From positions 8,401 through 53,981 of the forward strand of contig PNBO01000419.1 in NCBI GenBank assembly GCA_003136095.1: DNA of 45,581 nucleotides. The letters are read 5' to 3'. Positions 10,896 to 17,500 of the stretch are shown here, in pieces. How positions within the stretch are numbered: the stretch's first letter is position 1; every line of letters begins with the position of its first letter. Made by a program: the position numbers and the translations under genes. Source of the DNA: Myxococcales bacterium. GTDB taxonomy: Bacteria; Myxococcota_A; Polyangia; Fen-1088. Below the pieces are notes generated by a model. That model saw only the letters and a program-made list of their open reading frames with translations. It searched no databases and had not been told where the DNA came from.

Positions 10896-12191
10896 TCACC
10901 CCGCCAAATTCAGCAGCATCGCGCCCACCGCCCAGTCGTAGTCCGGCCGGGTGCCGTCCCAAAGCGGCAGGTTCGCGTCACCGCCAAGATCGACACCGCG
11001 CTCCTCGGCCCATTCGTGCAAGAACACCAGAGAGTCTTCGCCCGTCTCACGGGCCGGTACCGGCGGCAAGGCGCGGCCATCCGGCGCCGTGAAGACCAGT
11101 TGGCCTTCCGCTGTCCGCGCCACCGACCAGCCGCCCTCGTGAACCAGGTGATGGTGGCGCGTACACAGCAGTGCCAGGTTGTCCACGCTGGTCTCGCCCC
11201 CATGCAGCCAGTGGCGGATGTGGTGTCCGTGCAGGAATCGACTGTGCGCGCACCCGGGGAAGCAACAACCCCGGTCGCGTAAGGCCAGCACACGACGGAT
11301 TGCCGGGGGTATCGAACGTGAGCGGTGGCCGATATTGAGCCCCTCGCCGTCCCCTCTGACTGCTACGAGCCCGCAGTCGCAGGCCACGCGCCGAAGCGCT
11401 TCCGCGGAAACAGGGGTTCCATCATCCAGCGTTCCCGCAAGCACCCCATCGGGCGCCAGCGGATCCTGGTCCACATGAAGCATGACCTGGAAACGCTCGC
11501 CTCCATTTCCGGTGGCCACGTTGCCGGCGAGGTAGCTCTCAGCCAGCGCAACCACGCCATCGGCACGGGATGGGAATTCGCTCTCCGGCGTTTCCGCGGA
11601 AACATTTGCGTGGCCTTCGTCACAGTTCCGCGCGTCCGCGGAAACACGCTTGTCGGTGTGTCCGACCTCGCGAGCCCGGTCGAGCGCGCGCAGGACCAGA
11701 TCCGCCTCGTCGGGCAGAAGCACGATCTCGAGCTTCACCATGCCGCCCGGCAGATCCCGTCGCCGCACGCTGCGCTCGGCCAGCGGCAAAGCATTGTCCG
11801 CCACCAGCGCGCCACGGTAGCCGCGGCACAGCCGTTCGAGCTGCGCGCCCGTGGCCACCATCGCCAGCTCCAGCAACTGCGCGTCGGTTTCGGGGGTGGC
11901 CACCCGAGTAAGCGCCCGCACCTTCGCATAAGAAAGCTTGCCCACCTTCAATGCGCCATCGATCGCAGGCAACTTCCCGAGCGCGCGCGCCACGCGCACC
12001 TTCTCGCGCGCTGTCGCCGGGTCGAGCCCAATTCGCCAACACAGCCAAGCCGCGCACGACACAGCCCCCTGCGCCGCCCATCCGCACTCCTCATCGAACT
12101 GGCGAACGCACTCGAGCAACCGGTGCGTAGCCGCGTCGATATGCATCGCCAAAACCGCTATCTCCTCACCCAGTTTCTCGACGGAAAACAT
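10896..12191 (-). CDS. DUF222 / HNH endonuclease (13E12-type)
   Basis: A protein of 431 residues. The helical N-terminal two thirds resembles DUF222 (DEECGWAAQGAVSCAAWLCW, ARALGKLPAIDGALKVGKLS). The C-terminal HNH domain has the Cys pair CCFPGC, HGHHIRHW, NLALLC and TRHHHLVH, so all catalytic and zinc ligands are present. Such genes are abundant in actinobacteria, where they are called the 13E12 family; nuclease activity is inferred. The ATG at 12191 lies only 8 nt from a perfect LexA-type box (12200-12216), which implies induction by DNA damage. It is downstream of the retron RT on the same strand, 225 nt away. Confidence 0.88.
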   Translation of the reverse strand: MFSVEKLGEEIAVLAMHIDAATHRLLECVRQFDEECGWAAQGAVSCAAWLCWRIGLDPATAREKVRVARALGKLPAIDGALKVGKLSYAKVRALTRVATPETDAQLLELAMVATGAQLERLCRGYRGALVADNALPLAERSVRRRDLPGGMVKLEIVLLPDEADLVLRALDRAREVGHTDKRVSADARNCDEGHANVSAETPESEFPSRADGVVALAESYLAGNVATGNGGERFQVMLHVDQDPLAPDGVLAGTLDDGTPVSAEALRRVACDCGLVAVRGDGEGLNIGHRSRSIPPAIRRVLALRDRGCCFPGCAHSRFLHGHHIRHWLHGGETSVDNLALLCTRHHHLVHEGGWSVARTAEGQLVFTAPDGRALPPVPARETGEDSLVFLHEWAEERGVDLGGDANLPLWDGTRPDYDWAVGAMLLNLAG

Positions 12192-12199
12192 GGGAAATA

Positions 12200-12216
12200 C
12201 TATACACCTGTTCAGG
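12200..12216. promoter_or_regulatory. LexA (SOS) box upstream of the HNH nuclease gene
   Basis: CTATACACCTGTTCAGG on the plus strand matches the M. xanthus LexA motif as I remember it, CTRHAMRYBYGTTCAGS, at all 17 positions. Its core is part of a palindrome (ACACCTG TT CAGGTGT, 12204-12219). It begins 9 nt upstream of the ATG of the DUF222/HNH gene, a place where a bound repressor would block transcription. The consensus comes from memory, so the identity should be checked against the published footprint. Confidence 0.75.
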
Positions 12217-12416
12217 TGTGAGGGCAAGGGCGATCTGCGGTGAAATAGGCATATTGGGGACGGCCACGGCAAGCTGCGTGTGTGGCTACGGGAACACTAG
12301 CCGCTCCGAGACCGCTTGGCCGCGCTTGGGGCGGCAAGGAGCCAGCGCATTCGGGCGCTCATACCGAAGACCGACATGGTTCGATTCAGGCCTGGAGCTG
12401 CCTTTCGAGAACCGGG

Positions 12417-13337
12417 CTAGACGGTCGCTGCCGGTGTGGCGCCCGTCGCAACAGGTGCGGATTCGCACGCGTGGACGATTGTCTCGTACCGAATGAGTGC
12501 CGGGTCGGAAGGGCGCACCATGCGCAGGAACGAGACGTAGCCTCGAAGCTCCTGCGACCGGGCACCAAACCGGTCCGGGTGAAGGTCGGCTTGGTGAAAT
12601 ATTGCGCGCCACCGATGGCGTTGGCTCTTCGGTACATTTGGAAACTCGTTCACCACTAGCCCCGTGACCATTTGCGACTGACCACGTCGATGAACCCGGG
12701 TCTTCTTGGGGTTCCCCTCGAATCCCTCGGACGCAATGATCGCTTCGATTGTGCGCTGCGCACCTCCGAGTGCGCCGTTTCCGGACACTGTAATGTCGTC
12801 ACAATAGCGCGTGTATGACCAGCCGCGGCGCTGACACAACCCACTAAGCCGGCCATCGAGACGGCGTGCAATGATATTGGCGAGTTCCGGTGATGTAGGA
12901 GCCCCCTGCGGCAACTCTCCACCCCTCGTCGTCAGCTGCGTGAATGCGAAAGCCACTTCATCCGCGAAGCCCAACCCCCTAAACAGCCCGAAAACCCGAC
13001 GACTAGTTATTGAAGGAAAGTACTCTCGAATGTCGGCGTTGAACACGAAATCGCGCCCTATGTGTGGTGCGGCATTCTTGACAATTGAGCATCCTGGCCG
13101 GAATGCGGTCGCCGCGACATGCAAGGGAACGGCTCGAAGGATGTATTTCACGATCCAGCGCTGGAGGCCCTTCAACTCGGCACTGGGCGCGTTGATAGTC
13201 CGATAGCCATGTCCGGATGGCTTCCCGATGCGGAATGTCTTGTACAGCCGGTGCGCCTTGAACACATACCGCGTGAGGGCGTACTTGGGAATGCCGATCG
13301 CCTTCGCCAGGCCGTCAATTGTGGCTATCGTGGTCAT
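12417..13337 (-). CDS. ret: Retron reverse transcriptase
   Basis: A reverse transcriptase of 306 residues. The finger/palm motifs run in order: PGCSIVKNAAPHIG (79-94), which has the retron-specific NAxxH at 88-92, first catalytic Asp102 in NADIREYFPS, LPQGAPTSP (142-150), the active site YCDD at 178-181, and the retron thumb motif VTG at 224-226. It reverse-transcribes part of the msr-msd RNA encoded just upstream (13357-13543), priming from an internal 2'-OH to give branched msDNA. No group II intron maturase or DGR features are seen. The ATG is 19 nt after the a2 repeat. Base composition looks less GC-rich than flanking genes, in line with horizontal transfer. Confidence 0.95.
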   Translation of the reverse strand: MTTIATIDGLAKAIGIPKYALTRYVFKAHRLYKTFRIGKPSGHGYRTINAPSAELKGLQRWIVKYILRAVPLHVAATAFRPGCSIVKNAAPHIGRDFVFNADIREYFPSITSRRVFGLFRGLGFADEVAFAFTQLTTRGGELPQGAPTSPELANIIARRLDGRLSGLCQRRGWSYTRYCDDITVSGNGALGGAQRTIEAIIASEGFEGNPKKTRVHRRGQSQMVTGLVVNEFPNVPKSQRHRWRAIFHQADLHPDRFGARSQELRGYVSFLRMVRPSDPALIRYETIVHACESAPVATGATPAATV

Positions 13338-13356
13338 TGGCGAGTCGCAAGATGGC

Positions 13357-13373
13357 GGTGAGGGATTGCTCTG
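13357..13373. repeat. Retron a2 repeat (inverted partner of a1)
   Basis: This 17-nt segment is the exact reverse complement of 13527-13543. In the RNA it pairs with a1 to bring the branch G next to the 3' end of msd, where reverse transcription begins. The pairing stops at the first mismatch on both sides, which sets the RNA ends used here. Confidence 0.92.
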
Positions 13374-13526
13374 CTACCAGGGTGCCCGCGACGCGGGGAC
13401 CCGCAGACACGGGCGCGTCCATCACGAGCGAGCGCGGAATCGCGCTCGGGAGCGATGAGAGCGCCCGGCAGTGGGGACATCGATAACGGATTGGCGATCG
13501 CACCAATCACACCTGCTTTCGCAGTC

Positions 13527-13543
13527 CAGAGCAATCCCTCACC
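13527..13543. repeat. Retron a1 repeat (inverted partner of a2)
   Basis: This is the 5' arm of the a1/a2 duplex of the retron RNA. It includes the effector stop codon (13539-13541), so the ncRNA and the effector mRNA share sequence and probably one transcript. Confidence 0.92.
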
Positions 13544-14393
13544 CCCCAGAAAACAACTGCCCGACCGCGGTTGAGCGCCGCGGGTTCAACGTTTGATTCA
13601 ACCACCTTGCACGCAATCGGACGATATCGCTGACGCAACCTGAAGGCAACCCAGATTGATCAAGGGGGCGAGTCGGCGTGTATCGTTTCAATTCCAAGCG
13701 AAGCAGGGCAGACGCAAATAGCGTCTTGAGCAGCGCTCGGACTGTGTGTTCGGGAAACGAAAGAACATCGCGAAGTTCTGCGAGAGTTACCGCGCCGCAC
13801 ACGTGGCACGTAGCAAGTACCACGAACTCGTCGAAGGTCGTCGTGCCGCCGCGCTGGCCGCTCGGAAGACGCGTGTGCCACCGTTCGGCGACTGCGTGAT
13901 CGACGTGACGAAGCGCTGTGGGCTCGAGCAGCCTAGCGGCGGGTTCATACCAGACCAGCCGTTCGCGGCCGATGAGTGCGAGAGGGCCCAGGTTGAGAAA
14001 GCTCTTCTCCGCGGCATATTGCACATCGTTGAACACCAAGAGCTTGGGGTTGATCTCAGGGTCCATCGCGAAAGCAGTGACCTCGGAGATAGTACCGACG
14101 GAATCAAGAAACACTACTATGAGTTCGGAGTTCTTCGCCTCGCGGACTTCTACCCGAAGGTGGTTCACGTCCGTACGCACGTCCCGAGGGAGATCGATGT
14201 CCTCACCGAGGAATGCGGTGCAACCCATTCGCGTCTCCAGAATGCGCTTCAACTGGTGCCGAGCGTCGAAGCGGGGGTCGGTAACTTCGCCACCGCAAAG
14301 GAACACACGAAACTGAGGACCGCGGTGGAGGTGTCGGAACAAGTCGCTGAGGAGGAATGGCAGCCTCTCAAGGACGGCGTCAATCTCGTACAT
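13539..14393 (-). CDS. Retron effector: N-deoxyribosyltransferase-like N-glycosidase with winged helix
   Basis: A protein of 284 residues. The N-terminal Rossmann-like domain starts with VFLCGGEV (30-37), continues with FLGEDIDLP, and has the glycosidase motif DSVGTISEV (97-105) with a candidate catalytic Glu104, as in nucleoside deoxyribosyltransferases. The C-terminal part (about 185-240, ATCHVCGAVTLAELRDVL) looks like a winged helix. This domain pair matches the effector of type II retrons such as Eco1, where a glycosidase toxin is held in an RT-msDNA complex and released during phage attack. The ATG at 14393 has a GGGAGAA ribosome site; the longer upstream frame lacks one. Confidence 0.88.
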   Translation of the reverse strand: MYEIDAVLERLPFLLSDLFRHLHRGPQFRVFLCGGEVTDPRFDARHQLKRILETRMGCTAFLGEDIDLPRDVRTDVNHLRVEVREAKNSELIVVFLDSVGTISEVTAFAMDPEINPKLLVFNDVQYAAEKSFLNLGPLALIGRERLVWYEPAARLLEPTALRHVDHAVAERWHTRLPSGQRGGTTTFDEFVVLATCHVCGAVTLAELRDVLSFPEHTVRALLKTLFASALLRLELKRYTPTRPLDQSGLPSGCVSDIVRLRARWLNQTLNPRRSTAVGQLFSGG

Positions 14394-14561
14394 CTGGATA
14401 TTTTCTCCCTTCTGGGAGCCGCCGTCGAGTGGAGGTTCAGCCCAAGGGCAGCAGCGATCGCGGCCACGGCGGGCGGTCAAATGGGCTCCGGACACCCAAG
14501 CCCGCCCGACCCCCGCCACCAAATCCCGCGAACCTTTGCCCGTCCCCGTTGTCTATCTTGC

Positions 14562-17500
14562 ATGGCTAGCTTCGCTTCCGGTCTGCGCGCGTCTTGGCCT
14601 GGTCTCCCCCTCCTCCTTCTCGCCGCCTGCCATCCCTCACCTCGCCTTGGCCCACCGCCGGCGGTCATCACACAACAGAGCACACCCCCCGCCACCGGCC
14701 CTGCGATGGTTTTTGAGGCGGCGCCGGTGCCTGGCATGCCTCCTGCCTTGCCGCCGGCGCCGCCGCTTGCGGTGCAGGAGTTTGGCCCCACGGGCGCAAT
14801 TGATGTCGGGGCGGAGCCGCGGGTGCGGTTCAATCAGCAGGTCGTGGCGCTGGGACAGGCCATGCTGGACGAGCCGGATGTGCGGATTGTGCTCGATCCG
14901 AAGGTCGAGGGGCGGACGCGGTGGCGCACCAGCGAGTTGCTGGTGTTCGAGCCGAAGGAGCTGGCGCCGGCCCAGCGCTACCAGGTCCGCGTGGTGGTCT
15001 TGCGCTCGGCCAGCGATGCGCTCAAGCGACTCTTCGCGGAACATCCGCTCGCTTTTTCCTTCGAGACGCCCGGGCCTGACGTCGAGGGCTCGTATCCCGA
15101 AAAGAACGTGCAGCCCGACGACTGGACCAGCCGGCAAGCGGTGCTGCTCAAGCTGACGCAGCCGACGGCCGTGGCGGAGCTGCGCAAGGTGCTCTCCGCG
15201 CGCTCGCTCGGCGACAAGACCGGCCCGCTCGCGGTGCGCGTGGAGGCGGTGAGCCCGCGCGAGCTCAAACGTTTGACCTGGGCAAGCCGGTTGCTCGAAG
15301 ACGAAGAGCCGCTGAAGAACCGCCTTTTTCAGGTGCGCCCCGTGGCTCCCTGGCCAACGGATCGCGAGATCGCCATCGAGGTCGCGGCGGGGCTGGTCGG
15401 ACGTCTGGGGCCAGTGCCATCGACGGCGCCCTGGCGGCTGACGTTCAAGACGCCGGGGCCGTTGCGAATCGAGTCGCTGCGCGTGGAAGAAGACTCGTGC
15501 ACGGACAACCAGTTCGTCCTGCGCTTGAGCGAGCGAATCTCTCGCTCGCAGGTCTCGCGCATCCACATTTCCCCCCGGCCGCCCGAGACCGAGATCGAAT
15601 TGACCGATTCCTGGAGCGACGACGGCGGCCGGCAAGTCGCGATCCGCGGCGCCTTCGTGCCGGCGCAGACCTACACGGTTCGCATCGATCCACAGATGCG
15701 CGACGTGAACGGCTACACCGTGGGCGACGGCACCGCCGGCCAGCCGTGGACGGGAACGATCTCCCTTGCGGGTGAGCCCAGCCTGCAGATGTCGGACAAC
15801 GGGATCTTCCCCGTTGGCACCCCACCGGTCTTCGGCGTGACCACGCGCTGGGTGAAGACCCTGCGGGTGCGGGCGGCGGTCCTCGATCCGGCCTGCGCGG
15901 CTCGTGCCCTGTTCACCGGCGGCGGCAACAAACCGTCGCGCACATTTGAATCGCTCGGCGTCGCCGGCAAGGACATCGTGGTGCGCGACTATCCCCTGAC
16001 AGTGAAGGCCCCGACCTACTGGTCGGACTTGGCAATTGACCTCATGAGTTTGGTCGGGGAGGTGCGCGGCACGATTCTGGTCGAGGCCGCGCCCTTGGCC
16101 CTGGTGCCAGCGCCCAAGGATGCGGCGCCGCTCAAGATGCCCGAGGTCGAGCAACGTCTCTTTCGGCGGACCGACCTCGGTCCCGTGGCCTTTCAATCGC
16201 TCTCCCGCTGGGTGATCAAGGTCGTCCGCCTGTCCGACGCGCGGCCGGTCGCCAACGCCACCGTGACCCGCCTCGACGGAAGCCAACAGGTGCTGCTCGG
16301 CCACACCGACGAGCAGGGCCTGCTGGTGTTGCCGTGGCAGGCGGAGCACCTACCTCCCGGCAAGGCGACCCTGGTGGTTTTGGATCCGGCCACGCACGAC
16401 CAAGCGCTGGTGCCGCCCGCGGTCCCGTACCACGCGGGAAAACACGACGACAAGGCCAACCTGCTCCACCAGGGCGAGAGCCTGCTGCTGGACATCACCA
16501 CCGACCGCGATGCCTACCGGCCCGAGGAGTCCATTGCGCTGGTCGGCTTCGCCATCCTCGACACGCCCTTTGCCAAGAGCGGGCTGCGGCTGCTACCGGA
16601 GGGCACACCCGCGGTACTGCGTGTGTACGACATCAACGACAAGACGGTGGCCGAGCAGACGTTGCGTCTGGACGGCCAGGGAAAATTCTGGACCCGCTTG
16701 CCGATTGCCAAGGGCGCGCGCCTGGGCGGCCTGCGCGTCACCGCGACTATCCAGGACGCAACGACCGATGCGCACGTCAAGCTCGAGGATTTCCGCACGC
16801 CGGAGTTCGAGGTCACGGCGCAGCCAGTGCGCGATTCCATCTTGATTGGCGAGCGTGCGGCGATCCGCGTGCACGCCAACCACTATTCGGGCGTGCCCGT
16901 GACCTTCGACGAGGTAGCGTATGCCAGCCACTGCCACGTGTCTCCCTACCTGGTGCCGGGCCTGGATTCGGGGTGGGTGGCCGGCGATTCCCCAGTCAGG
17001 TACCGCACGACGAGCGCGCCCCGCACAGTCGTTGCCGAGGCCAGAGGTGCAAGCGGCAGCATCGAGCTCACGCCGGTGCTCGAGACTGCCGACGGCAAGA
17101 GCCTGCTCTGCTCGGTGGAGACCGAGGTCAAGGACAGTAGCCAGCAGGCCATCGGCGCCGAGAGCAGCGTGCGCATCCACCCGGCCAGCTTCTACCTGGC
17201 GGTGCGGCCGCCCTCCGGCGTCTACGTGGGAGATCCCGCCAGCATTTCAGTTCGCGCCCTGACCATCGATGGCCAGCGCCGCGGCGCCAGCGGGGTGGAG
17301 GTGAAGGTCATGCGCTCCTGGCGCGAGGAGATCCACACCACCGTGGACGGTCGGGAACGAACGCGCTGGGAAGACCGCAAGGAAGTCGCGGCGACCTGCC
17401 ACTTCGAGGCCAGCACGGACAAGGACGCCGAGTGCCGCGTGGAGCGGCTACAAAAGGGCGAGTACGCCATCGCGGCCAGCGCCAAGGACGGCAGTCGCGT

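Larger units (their letters stand above)
13357..13543 (-). ncRNA. Retron msr-msd RNA
   Basis: A perfect 17-bp inverted repeat, GGTGAGGGATTGCTCTG (a1, 13543-13527) and its complement (a2, 13373-13357), bounds a 187-nt segment between effector and RT. The G at 13526, directly after a1, is the natural candidate for the branch guanosine, as in Eco1. Two msr hairpins follow: CTGC-GAAA-GCAG (13524-13513) and a GATTGG/CCAATC stem (13508-13489). The msd is a long hairpin with outer stem GGGCGC/GCGCCC (13466-13461 with 13416-13411), an inner CATC/GATG pair and a tip stem GAGCGCG/CGCGCTC with a 4-nt loop (13447-13430). a1 overlaps the effector stop codon. Confidence 0.92.

Noticed and set aside
10896-12191. 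HNH protein as the PtuB-like partner of a type I retron
   Set aside because: Type I retrons pair an ATPase with a PtuB HNH; here the HNH protein has a DUF222 region and no ATPase gene is nearby. It also has its own LexA-type control site.
12370-12400. tRNA T-arm-like GGTTCGATTC
   Set aside because: The flanking bases do not form a 5-bp T stem, and no acceptor, D or anticodon arms can be found.
12417-13337. Reverse transcriptase as part of a diversity-generating retroelement or group II intron
   Set aside because: There is no variable/template repeat pair, no maturase or endonuclease domain and no domain V hairpin, while NAxxH, VTG and the a1/a2 RNA point to a retron.
13746-14561. N-terminal extension of the A2M reading frame
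   Set aside because: The frame is open upstream, but the lipoprotein signal sets the start at 14562 and the extension is antisense to the retron effector.
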